Assembly: GCF_008629685.1 (NCBI RefSeq)
Contig: NZ_VWSF01000011.1
Location: forward strand, 1-64,000
Length of the DNA stretch: 64,000 nt
From: Adhaeribacter rhizoryzae
GTDB taxonomy: Bacteria > Bacteroidota > Bacteroidia > Cytophagales > Hymenobacteraceae
Direction: 5' to 3'
Under the pieces are notes generated by a model that worked only from the letters and a program-made list of their open reading frames with translations, searched no databases and was not told the DNA's origin. The translations under genes and the position numbers were made by a program. Every line of letters starts with the position of its first letter. Position 1 is the first letter of the stretch. Shown piece by piece: positions 51,492 through 59,125 of the stretch.

Positions 51492-52120
51492 AAATTAGGT
51501 AATGTATTTAAAACAGATAATAACTCCAGTATCCTGAAGGAATCGGAATATCTGAATTATTTATGAATAGCAGCTTAAAAATTAAATTGGGGCAACTGGC
51601 CTGCTTTAAACTTCTTCCGATTTGGTCTTATTCTTGTCAACACTCTCCCAGAATAGCTAAAGAATTTACATTCATCAGAAATGATTAATGTGCTTTTATA
51701 TAAAACCAAAACCGTACTGCACCATGTCAATTGTTCGGGAGGGTAATATTGAGCGCTTGCTAAGTAAGTTCTTCTGGAATAATTAAACTTATTAAATAAG
51801 AAAAGAATGGTCTTTTAGCTTAATTAAACCAGTTGCTTAAAATGGCTGGGTAGTCTTTCAATTAAATGGCGACTTGTTTTGGCAGTTCCCCTACCCAGGA
51901 AGCGTTTAAGCATATAACTTTATATATTTCTATTGTTTTTTAGAATATTAATAACTATTTTAAGTAGGATATATAGAAATTCAATCTGACAAAACCACAA
52001 GCTGATATTAATTTCGGTTTTAAACTCCTGAGAAACACTTGCTTTTTTAATAAGGAGATAAAATTGTAAAAACGAAGCAAGCATTCTTTACTTGACTTTA
52101 ACCTTATAAATTTAAAACTA
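51492..52120. other. AT-rich intergenic region before the two-gene membrane cassette
   Basis: About 630 bp with no convincing ORF. A CTTGCTT / AAGCAAG inverted pair lies near 52039 and 52076, flanking an AAGGAG sequence. No promoter match was good enough to call. Confidence 0.45.
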
Positions 52121-52405
52121 ATGGCAACTAAGTTAGACAATACAGTTAAGGCTATTAAAGAGTTAGTTGCTTTATTTAAAATTGAAAGAACAGTTTATTT
52201 AACTATTACTTTAGTATCGGTTCTGGTGCTTATTGTAACCGCTATTTCTTTAATTCTAAGAAGTGATAGCCAGGAGAATACAATAGCTATTATGGGGCTT
52301 TTTGGATCTACAGGCGGTATTGTATATTCAACCGGAAGGCTTTTAAAAATGTGGTCTGAGGCAATGCAGCTTATCCAAAAAGTCTTAGAGCAAAATGATA
52401 GATAA
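52121..52405 (+). CDS. Small two-helix membrane protein of the pYEATS cassette (YLATT-like candidate)
   Basis: A 94-aa membrane protein. It has an amphipathic N-terminal helix (residues ~1-22), a transmembrane helix near 24-46 (YLTITLVSVLVLIVTAISLIL), a second near 53-74 (NTIAIMGLFGSTGGIVYSTG), and a C-terminal charged helix (EAMQLIQKVLEQNDR). Its gene overlaps the next one by 11 bp, so the two are translationally coupled. I recall a family of small multi-TM proteins that associate with pYEATS proteins (YLATT); whether this protein belongs to it cannot be verified here. It could be the effector or anchor of a membrane module. Confidence 0.6.
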   Translation: MATKLDNTVKAIKELVALFKIERTVYLTITLVSVLVLIVTAISLILRSDSQENTIAIMGLFGSTGGIVYSTGRLLKMWSEAMQLIQKVLEQNDR

Positions 52406-52955
52406 AAATATAATCAAGAAAAGGTCGCGGCAGGCTGCAATTATTTCTGCTATTGGGTTTTTAATAATCATTTTGGCTTTTGGTTTTGCCTCCTGGCAAT
52501 TAAAAAGATTAAATTCAGCAGTAGCAGCCAAAAACAAGGAAATTAATGCCCTCGACGCGCTTATTAAGAACCGGAATAAAGATATAAAAGCTAAGAAAGT
52601 TTTAATAGATACTTTAATCAGCGAAATTAATAAACTTAAAGACCCCAGAATTCAGCCAAAAGTGCGGGCTGTTGCAATACCAGGAGTTTTCGATTCACAA
52701 AAAAGGCAAGTTTATGATTTTACGGTCTGGGTTACTTCCAGTCAGCATACCCTAAATAAGATTTCCAAAGTTAGTTATCAGTTTGGGCATGATACCTTTA
52801 TCCTGCGAAATAGAGAATCCAATGATAACTCAAATGGTTTTTTAGTCAGCTATAGGGGATGGGGATGCCTATCGATAGTAAAAATTATAGTAGCATATAG
52901 AGAAGGAAATAATGAAGTGCTGTACTTCGATATGTGCAATGCTTTAAACTGGTGA
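52395..52955 (+). CDS. Membrane-anchored coiled-coil protein with C-terminal prokaryotic YEATS-like (pYEATS) domain
   Basis: A 186-aa protein with one transmembrane helix (about residues 14-34), a coiled coil (about 35-78, KRLNSAVAAKNKEINALDAL), and a C-terminal beta-sandwich-like domain (about 85-186). The latter follows the pYEATS rhythm: YDFTVWV (first strand), LNKISKVSYQFG (the loop where others have V.Y.LHptF), RNRESNDNSNGF, SYRGWGCLSIVKIIVAY (GWG-containing strand pair) and REGN. The start ATG overlaps the upstream gene by 11 bp. Such domains are thought to sense or bind small ligands or modified lysines in conflict and signalling systems; function here is unknown. Confidence 0.6.
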   Translation: MIDKNIIKKRSRQAAIISAIGFLIIILAFGFASWQLKRLNSAVAAKNKEINALDALIKNRNKDIKAKKVLIDTLISEINKLKDPRIQPKVRAVAIPGVFDSQKRQVYDFTVWVTSSQHTLNKISKVSYQFGHDTFILRNRESNDNSNGFLVSYRGWGCLSIVKIIVAYREGNNEVLYFDMCNALNW

Positions 52956-53078
52956 AACCGAGCCGTATCATATTGTTGCTTGTTTGGTTAAGCTGCTGCA
53001 TCAGGTAATATTTATCCTGTTGTGCGATTGCTTACAGAACCATTAATTTAATATTGAATTGAGTTGCACCAAAACAAA

Positions 53079-53108
53079 AAAGCCTCACGATTTATATCGT
53101 AAGGCTTT
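53079..53108 (-). terminator. Terminator of tRNA-Val
   Basis: Minus-strand stem AAAGCCTTACGAT / ATCGTGAGGCTTT, 13 bp with one mismatch and a 4-nt loop, followed by TTTGTTTT. Confidence 0.8.
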
Positions 53109-53116
53109 AATTATTG

Positions 53117-53191
53117 TGGGGCGTACTGGATTCGAACCAGTGACCCCCTGCTTGTAAGGCAGGTGCTCTGAACCAGCTGAGCTAACACCCC
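53117..53191 (-). tRNA. tRNA-Val (TAC)
   Basis: Read on the minus strand: acceptor GGGGTGT / ACGCCCC (one G-T pair), D-arm TAGCTCAGCTGGTTCAGAGC, anticodon stem CCTGC/GCAGG around CTTACAA (anticodon TAC), T-arm with GGTTCGAATCC, discriminator A. 75 nt, no encoded CCA. Confidence 0.97.
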
Positions 53192-53317
53192 TTTTTGTAC
53201 CGTTAACAACCTGCTGTTGTTGTTTGGTGATGCAAATGTCGTGGTTTTTTTTGAATCTGCAAGTACTTGTTCAAAAAAAATAAAAAAAATATTTAAGCCC
53301 CGTTGCCGTTCAAAAGC

Positions 53318-53348
53318 TTGGGTAGTTTAACAGACTACTGTATCTTTA
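53318..53348 (+). promoter_or_regulatory. Bacteroidota-type promoter for the AsmA-like gene
   Basis: TTG at 53318-53320, 20-nt spacer, TATCTTTA at 53341-53348: close to TTTG-N19/20-TAnnTTTG. The start codon lies 22 bp downstream, giving a very short leader. Confidence 0.6.
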
Positions 53349-53370
53349 ACTCTGGACAAAAGTAAATTGC

Positions 53371-55944
53371 TTGAAGGCTAAACAAATAGGTAAGCTCTTG
53401 GGGTGGACGGTAGGTGGCTTGGTTTTGCTTATCTGCCTGGCGGCCAGCTTGGTTTATTTTTACCAGGACAAAGTAATTGCGCTATTTGTAGCAGAAGCCA
53501 ACAAGCACATTAAAACCAAGGTGCAGGTAAGGCAAATAGCGCTTTCGTTGTTCGATAAATTTCCGCAGGTATCGGTTACGCTCGACGGGGTACAGGTAAT
53601 GGAATCGGTAGCGGGCAGCCAGATGCCCTTAGCCAGCGCCGATAAAATATTCTGCACGTTTAGTATGCTGGATATTCTGCTGAAAAAGTACCAGGTGCGC
53701 GAATTGTTTATGGAAAACGGCGAAGTGCACGTAAAGGTGTTGCCTTCCGGCGAAATAAATTACCGCATCTTCGGGAAAGATACCACCGCCGCACCTAATG
53801 AGAAATTTGCCTTTAACCTGCAAAAAATCTCGCTCCGGAATGTGCTGGTAACCTACAACGACCAACCCCTGCAACAGTACGACAAAATAATGGCCCACCA
53901 GGTACAGGCCGCCCTGACGGTTAACGGACCCGAAATAACTATTCAGGGCGAAGGCCAGGCTTATGTACACACAGTACGGCTGCGCGAAAACGAATATTTC
54001 AAAAATAAAGAGGCTTATATTAAATCGTCGTTGCGCCTGAACCTGGATACGAAAAGTATTTGGTTAGCGCCTTCGCTGGTGCAGGTAAACAAAGCCAGTT
54101 ATGAGGTGGCCGGGCAAATTAATTACGCCCGCAATATTTATTACGATTTAATATTTAAAGGCCGCAATACCAGTGTGCAGTCGGTGGTGGCTTTGTTGCC
54201 CGAAAAATATTACCGCCAATACGGCCAGTATGAAAGCAGCGGGGCGGTTTATTTTAATGGTTTGGTAAAAGGGCATTTATCGCCTACCGAATCGCCGTTG
54301 GTAAATATTAGTTTTGGTTGCCGCAATGCTGCTTTTTACCAACCCGATTATAAACAAAAAATAACGCACTTAAGCCTGAATGGGAGCTTTACCAACGGAG
54401 CTCGCCACAAAAGCGCTACCTCGGTGCTGGCGCTGAAAAACTTTAAAGCACGTTTGGCCGGCGAGCCAATAGTCGGCAACCTGGTATACCGGAACTTCGA
54501 TAATCCTTACCTGGAACTGGACCTGAAAGGGAAATTAGCCATTGCGGATGTGCTGGGAATATTTCCGGTTGCCGAAATAAAAAGCGGCAGTGGTCAGGCC
54601 CAGGTGGCGGTGGCATTTGCGGGACCCCTTAAATTGTTCCGGACGGGCGGTGGCGAGGCGGCTGTAAAGGCTAACGGCGATATAACGTTGCATAATGCCA
54701 TGCTGCAACTAAGTGGTTACCAACTCCCATTTCGGGGGCTATATGGTAATTTCTTAATTCGCAAAAACGATGTAGCCGTAACCAATTTTAGGGGTTGGCT
54801 GGGAAATTCTGATTTTAAATTAAACGGCTTTTTTAAAAATGCGCTGAGCTGGCTTTTTCTCAAAAATCAGGGCTTACGCATCGAAGCAGATCTGGAATCT
54901 AAATTTATAAACGGCGACCAGCTACTAAGGGGTGGGGTGGCTCAAACGGCAAATAAGCGCCAGCATAATTCGGCTAAAGGCATAAATAATTACCGGTTGC
55001 GGGTTTCGCCCCGTTTTTCTTTCGATATTAATGCCTCGGTGCGCCATCTGCAATTCCGACGGTTTCGGGCTAAAAATATTAAAGGCAACGTGCAATTACA
55101 ACGCCAGGTAGTTTCTTCGCCGCAAATTTCGATGAACGTGGCCGGCGGGAAATTTACGTTGCATGGCCGCATGGATGCCCACGTGCCCGATAATATTAAA
55201 ATTACAACTACGGCTAACCTGGCCAATATGCAGGTAGATAGTTTATTTTATGAATTCGAAAATTTTGGGCAGCAATTTATTCTGCAACAGCATCTCAGAG
55301 GCGTCTTAACCGCCAATATTAATTCTGATTTATATTTTAACAGCCGCCTGCAGGCTAAAACCGATTTAATGGAAGCGGAAATCAAGGCCATGGTCCGGAA
55401 CGGGCAGCTTCTTAATTTTGAACCGTTGCAAAAGCTATCGCGATTTTTAAAACGCAAGGAACTGGAAAATATCCGGTTTGCCGAATTAAGCAATAATTTC
55501 TGGATTCAGAAACGTACTGTTTTTATTCCCGAAATGGAAATCCGGACCGATGTTACACGGGCTTCGGTTATTGGTGTGCAGGGCACGCATACCTTCGACC
55601 AGGAAATGGATTATAAATTCCGGATACCTTTAATTTTGCGGAAGGTGCGTTTGCCGGAAGAATCGGGTACGCCGGTTGCGGTTACGGCTGGTACGCCTAA
55701 TCTTTTCCTGACGTTGAAAGGCAACGAGCAAGATTATAAAGTAGCGATGGATAAATCGCGCGTAAAAAATAAAATTACCTTGAATCTACGGCGCGCACCC
55801 ACACCTGAATCGGGCAACGCGGAAGAACGTAAAACGCCCGCCCCAAAAGAGAAAGTAGGTTTAAAAGAAGTTCTAAAAAATAAAAGGCCCGAAAAGAGAA
55901 AAGAAGAAGTAAAGCCCGAAGAAGGTGAATATTTTGATTTCTAA
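53371..55944 (+). CDS. AsmA family protein
   Basis: An 857-aa protein started by TTG, which immediately precedes the signal-anchor helix (about residues 10-31). Behind it is the AsmA N-terminal pattern (KTKVQVRQIALSLFDKFPQVSVTLDGVQV, near 46-75), a long periplasmic beta-rich region and the AsmA C-terminal region (about 640-790, LLNFEPLQKLSRFLKRKELENIRFAEL and FRIPLILRKVRL). The last ~70 residues are basic and low-complexity (KRPEKRKEEVKPEEGEYF). AsmA-like proteins are inner-membrane lipid-transport bridges; this one resembles the family in order and size. Alternative ATG starts are inside the helix, so TTG is preferred. Confidence 0.85.
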   Translation: MKAKQIGKLLGWTVGGLVLLICLAASLVYFYQDKVIALFVAEANKHIKTKVQVRQIALSLFDKFPQVSVTLDGVQVMESVAGSQMPLASADKIFCTFSMLDILLKKYQVRELFMENGEVHVKVLPSGEINYRIFGKDTTAAPNEKFAFNLQKISLRNVLVTYNDQPLQQYDKIMAHQVQAALTVNGPEITIQGEGQAYVHTVRLRENEYFKNKEAYIKSSLRLNLDTKSIWLAPSLVQVNKASYEVAGQINYARNIYYDLIFKGRNTSVQSVVALLPEKYYRQYGQYESSGAVYFNGLVKGHLSPTESPLVNISFGCRNAAFYQPDYKQKITHLSLNGSFTNGARHKSATSVLALKNFKARLAGEPIVGNLVYRNFDNPYLELDLKGKLAIADVLGIFPVAEIKSGSGQAQVAVAFAGPLKLFRTGGGEAAVKANGDITLHNAMLQLSGYQLPFRGLYGNFLIRKNDVAVTNFRGWLGNSDFKLNGFFKNALSWLFLKNQGLRIEADLESKFINGDQLLRGGVAQTANKRQHNSAKGINNYRLRVSPRFSFDINASVRHLQFRRFRAKNIKGNVQLQRQVVSSPQISMNVAGGKFTLHGRMDAHVPDNIKITTTANLANMQVDSLFYEFENFGQQFILQQHLRGVLTANINSDLYFNSRLQAKTDLMEAEIKAMVRNGQLLNFEPLQKLSRFLKRKELENIRFAELSNNFWIQKRTVFIPEMEIRTDVTRASVIGVQGTHTFDQEMDYKFRIPLILRKVRLPEESGTPVAVTAGTPNLFLTLKGNEQDYKVAMDKSRVKNKITLNLRRAPTPESGNAEERKTPAPKEKVGLKEVLKNKRPEKRKEEVKPEEGEYFDF

Positions 55945-56558
55945 TGAAACCTGCCGGCCTTTTTAATCCGGAAATATTACTTATCCTGAAGTTGCTTACC
56001 AAAATATTCCTGCCTCAGCATCCTAAATCTCGTAGCAGAAAATTTTACCCTATTTTAATATTTATCCGCTTAAATATTATTTAATAACCAAGTGAATTAG
56101 GAATACATCCACCCTAATTTCCCTGTGGAGTGGAATAAGCTATTACAAGTTGTAAGTTGATGCCATGATTAAGCGAATTAATCTAAATTCAACGTATTAT
56201 TTTCTTTATCATTAGGAGAAGGCAGTAGCTACGAAGCATACTACACTAGTTTGGGCGATGAGGGCCTTTCAGGTTTCCGGTGCGCAGCATTCCGACGGAG
56301 GAGGAAAGGAAAGATGAGCAGCCCGAATGACCAAACGGGCCCTCGCGGGCTAGAGCAATCTTAGACGGAAGCTAACAGTTAGCACCTTCACCTTGAAAGA
56401 TGTAATCTTTCAAAAGATAATCACCCCAATTATTTTAATATTCACCTTTCCTACAAATTAACTTTAGCAGGCAACCTGTGTTTTCCCATAACGTCACATT
56501 TACTTTTTATCTGCGTTAAGTATAGCTCCAATTGTAAACACCCTTAAACCGATAAATT
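55945..56558. other. Intergenic region with a GC-rich palindromic element
   Basis: About 610 bp without an ORF. An AT-rich frame flanks a GC-rich core at about 56215-56415 (listed separately). No tRNA, riboswitch or known ncRNA pattern could be matched. Confidence 0.5.
56215..56415. other. GC-rich, strongly palindromic element of unknown nature
   Basis: A ~200-bp stretch clearly richer in GC than its surroundings. Foldable parts: CTTTC-agg-TTTCC (56266-56278) opposite GGAAAGGAAAG (56303-56313); GCCCG (56321-56325) with CGGGC (56336-56340), or alternatively AGCCCG (56320-56325) with CGGGCT (56346-56351), or GCCC/GGGC at 56339-56350; GCTAAC-A-GTTAGC (56371-56383); and a perfect 9-bp stem TTGAAAGAT/ATCTTTCAA (56393-56413). 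Could be a small RNA, a mobile repeat or a structured leader. Confidence 0.5.
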
Positions 56559-57407
56559 ATGAATGAGCAGGAACCCCAATTACTAAAAGATTATTCAGAG
56601 CAAGAGAAAGCCGCTTATTTAGGAGCCATTGCCAGTGTAGCTTCCGCCGACCGGGTGGCTTCTCCGGAAGAAGTTCAGTTTTTAACGTTGCTTGCCCAAT
56701 CGGCGGGCTTATCCGCCGAAGGACAGCAAGAAGTAGTAGCGGCTGCGCACGATTCTTCTAATATAAGCATCCGGCAATGTTTAGATATTTTAAAAAACAG
56801 CGAACTGCGGTTTTCTTTTATTACCGATGTCATGAGTTTTGCCAAAGCCGATGGTAAACTGGATGCACAGGAGCAAAGCAAAATTCAGGAAATGGCGCAA
56901 TACCTGAATATTAACCAGCAACAATTTGGCGCGTTGCAGCAATTTGTACACAAAGCCGAAGAAGCCCAGCAACACGGCGAAAACCCCACCGATCCTAATT
57001 TTTTGCAACGAACGGGCTTAGCCAATTCTTTAGGGCAGGCAGGTGTGCCTACCGGCGGCATGATGCAAGGTTTAATAGGAATTTTAGCGCCGATAATTAT
57101 TTCTAAAGTATTAGCGGGCCGGCAAGGGAGTACCGGCAACACCGGTGGCGGTATGGGCGGCGACTTACTAGGCGGATTATTAGGCAGTGTTATGGGTGGC
57201 GGTGCTGGTAATATGGGTGGTTTAGGCAATTTAGGTGGCATTCTCGGCGGTAACCAGTCCGCGCAGCCTGGGCGTGCCGGGCAACAGCCGGCAAGTGGCG
57301 GTTTAGGGTCTTTAATGGGAGTGTTAGGCGGTTTGGGCCGGCAACAAGGCTACAACAGCGGTGGGCTTGGTTCTATCCTGGGCTCGGTATTAGGTGGGCA
57401 TCGCTAA
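56559..57407 (+). CDS. TerB-like domain protein with glycine-rich C-terminus
   Basis: A 282-aa protein. Residues ~10-135 form a TerB-type helical domain (EKAAYLGAIASVASADRVAS, PEEVQFLTLLAQSAGLS, FAKADGKLDAQEQSKIQEMAQYL), including an acidic EF-hand-like D-G-K-L-D-x-x-E loop. After a linker, the last ~130 residues are Gly/Met-rich tandem stretches (GGLLGSVMGGGAGNMGGLGN), the kind seen in DUF937-like and OMP-linked tails. TerB domains occur in tellurite-resistance and other stress proteins; the role is unknown here. Single-gene unit. Confidence 0.75.
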   Translation: MNEQEPQLLKDYSEQEKAAYLGAIASVASADRVASPEEVQFLTLLAQSAGLSAEGQQEVVAAAHDSSNISIRQCLDILKNSELRFSFITDVMSFAKADGKLDAQEQSKIQEMAQYLNINQQQFGALQQFVHKAEEAQQHGENPTDPNFLQRTGLANSLGQAGVPTGGMMQGLIGILAPIIISKVLAGRQGSTGNTGGGMGGDLLGGLLGSVMGGGAGNMGGLGNLGGILGGNQSAQPGRAGQQPASGGLGSLMGVLGGLGRQQGYNSGGLGSILGSVLGGHR

Positions 57408-58099
57408 TGCTTGATTATAGATTAATTAATGCCGGAGTGGTTTTATTAATTGCACAAGCAGGCGTACTACCGGTATATTAAGTAAAAATAGCAGAAATTA
57501 TGGCAGCAGTTGCTAGAAGCAATAATTTCTTTTAAGCGCCGTTTTTACCGTAATTTTAAGCAATTGTAAGTATGATGCTTAGCGGCTGCCGGACCATAAA
57601 CTATAATTGGGGTTTGCCTGCTACTGGCTAATAAGAGCCAAACAGGTTGCAAAGAGCTGGTTATAGTTAAAGTATTAGAAAATTTACATGTACCACGAAA
57701 GAAATTCATTTTTAAAATATTTACATAGATGAATTTTTTTGTAAACTTGAGTGGTGTTTGACCGTAAGTATCTTGACAGACAATAAATTGCAAAAAAAAT
57801 TGCTTTTTTAAATTAATTTTTTGCTATTTTTAGGCAGCTATATATAAAAATCTATAAGTATTTAGTATTTTATATATCCAATTGTTATTTTTATGCGTAA
57901 ACAGGCAGTATGCTAAGTCGACTCCATCCAGTGCGGTGCCCGGCTTTAACCGCTAACTAATTTAGTATTTGAGTGTCTGGAGGAACTGATTGCTAGTAAA
58001 ACAGATAAGGCAAATAATACGGCGGATTGTGGCACTTGTTTCATTTGACGTGTAAGTAGTGAGTGTTGTAAGTAATGATGTGTTAAATTGTTTTGAATT
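57408..58099. other. AT-rich intergenic region upstream of the ArsR gene
   Basis: About 690 bp; only AT-rich sequence and short A/T runs. Near 58028-58060 there is an array of TAAGTAGTGAGTGTTG-like words, a one-sided version of the gene-bounded word repeats, ending before the ArsR gene. Confidence 0.45.
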
Positions 58100-58414
58100 A
58101 TGAGTATGCGAAATTTATTGTCCAGGGTTGAGTCCAAAAAGATCGACAAAGCTGCTTCGATGCTGAAAGTATTGGCGCACCCCAAACGGCTGGCTATAGT
58201 GGATCTTTTAGGAAAAGAGGAGAAGATGACCGTGACCGAGATCTACCAGTACCTGGACCTGCCACAAGCAATTGCCTCACAGCATTTAATTACACTCAAA
58301 GACAAAGGGGTGCTCTCATCTTTTAAGGTGGGTACAAAGATTTATTATTCTTTGTCTATCCCGAAACTCATTGATGTGATTGATTGCCTGGAAGAGTGTT
58401 GTACCGACATGTAA
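58100..58414 (+). CDS. ArsR/SmtB-family winged-helix regulator
   Basis: A 104-aa winged-helix repressor. Helices ADK-LKVLAHPKRLAIVDLLG (about 22-40), the recognition helix IASQHLITLKDKGVLSS (about 66-82) and the wing KVGTKIYYSLS (about 85-95) fit ArsR. The metal-site cysteines of typical ArsR/SmtB (helix 3 CVC) are absent; the only cysteines are in the last ~10 residues, LEECCTD. It may therefore sense something else, such as redox state. It is not next to a metal or efflux gene. A good terminator follows. Confidence 0.85.
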   Translation: MSMRNLLSRVESKKIDKAASMLKVLAHPKRLAIVDLLGKEEKMTVTEIYQYLDLPQAIASQHLITLKDKGVLSSFKVGTKIYYSLSIPKLIDVIDCLEECCTDM

Positions 58415-58440
58415 TCTGATGTATCACCAGATTTTCTATA

Positions 58441-58472
58441 AAAGGGCTGTGATTATTTGCAGCCCTTTTTTC
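58441..58472 (+). terminator. Rho-independent terminator after the ArsR gene
   Basis: Stem AAAGGGCTG (58441-58449) / CAGCCCTTT (58460-58468), 9 perfect base pairs with a 10-nt loop, followed by a T-run. Confidence 0.9.
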
Positions 58473-58544
58473 GTGTTTTTCTAAAAGCAACTAATAAACC
58501 TGGTATCACAAATATTAGGTAAAATGCCTGTACCTTTCTGTTCC

Positions 58545-58994
58545 TTACGGCGCCATATTTTGTTTTAACGAGGCGAGTTCTTCCTGTAGCTTCTGAATCA
58601 TGGCTTGTTGTTCCTGAATGGCGCCCACCAGTAAGGGTACTAATTTCTCCATCTCCACCATCGGGATTACTGCTGCCGCCTGACTGTTTTTGCCGGTGTT
58701 ATAAAACTTAACTTCGTTTTTAACCAGGTTTGGCATTACTTGCTTAAATTCTTCTGAAATAAAACCGTAAGAGCCGCCAGCCGGTAGCTGCAAATGCCGG
58801 AACTGTTGGGTGTTGTACTCAAACCGTTTGGGTTGCAGTTGCACAATATATTCCAAAGAATTATTTAAAGCAGAAATATTGGTTTTAAGCTTATAATCCG
58901 GAATTACCTGCTGGGCGTGGGCACCGTAATTAGCTATAATTATAAAAGTGGCAACTACTAAATAAACGAGTACATATTTTTTCTGGAAAGTCAT
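58545..58994 (-). CDS. Exported protein with S74/endosialidase-chaperone-like domain
   Basis: A 149-aa exported protein (signal peptide ending near NYGAHAQ). Its body matches the intramolecular-chaperone (peptidase S74, tail-fibre) pattern: ALNNSLEYIVQLQPKRFEYN, GGSYGFISEEFKQVMPNLV, and the terminal amphipathic helix MVEMEKLVPLLVGAIQEQQAMIQKLQEEL. In phage tailspikes this domain sits at the C-terminus and autoprocesses; here it is free-standing after a signal peptide. The catalytic Ser-Lys residues cannot be assigned with confidence, so it is likely a chaperone-only or surface protein. Not linked to phage genes. Confidence 0.7.
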   Translation of the reverse strand: MTFQKKYVLVYLVVATFIIIANYGAHAQQVIPDYKLKTNISALNNSLEYIVQLQPKRFEYNTQQFRHLQLPAGGSYGFISEEFKQVMPNLVKNEVKFYNTGKNSQAAAVIPMVEMEKLVPLLVGAIQEQQAMIQKLQEELASLKQNMAP

Positions 58995-59068
58995 AACAAT
59001 GGTGGTTTAGGAAATTTGGCCACAAATTTAAGTGGTAATACAAAGAAGTGGTACTAAAAATAGGACGC

Positions 59069-59109
59069 AAAAAAAGCGGCAAGGTTTTTAAACCCGGCCG
59101 CCTTTTTTA
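59069..59109 (-). terminator. Terminator downstream of hemA
   Basis: Imperfect minus-strand stem (GCGGC/GCCGC with flanking GG/CC) flanked by A- and T-runs (59069-59075 and 59103-59108). It lies between hemA and the minus-strand gene at 58545-58994. Confidence 0.65.
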
Positions 59110-59125
59110 GTATCGGTAAATATAT

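Noticed and set aside
55945-56558. RNase P RNA, tmRNA or group II intron in the GC-rich element
   Set aside because: GGAGGAAAGG superficially resembles the RNase P P4 motif, but the downstream conserved parts are absent; no tmRNA ends or intron domain V were found.
57545-57793. 82-codon minus-strand frame after the TerB-like gene
   Set aside because: Runs through AT-rich intergenic DNA with irregular composition, no start context and no family features.
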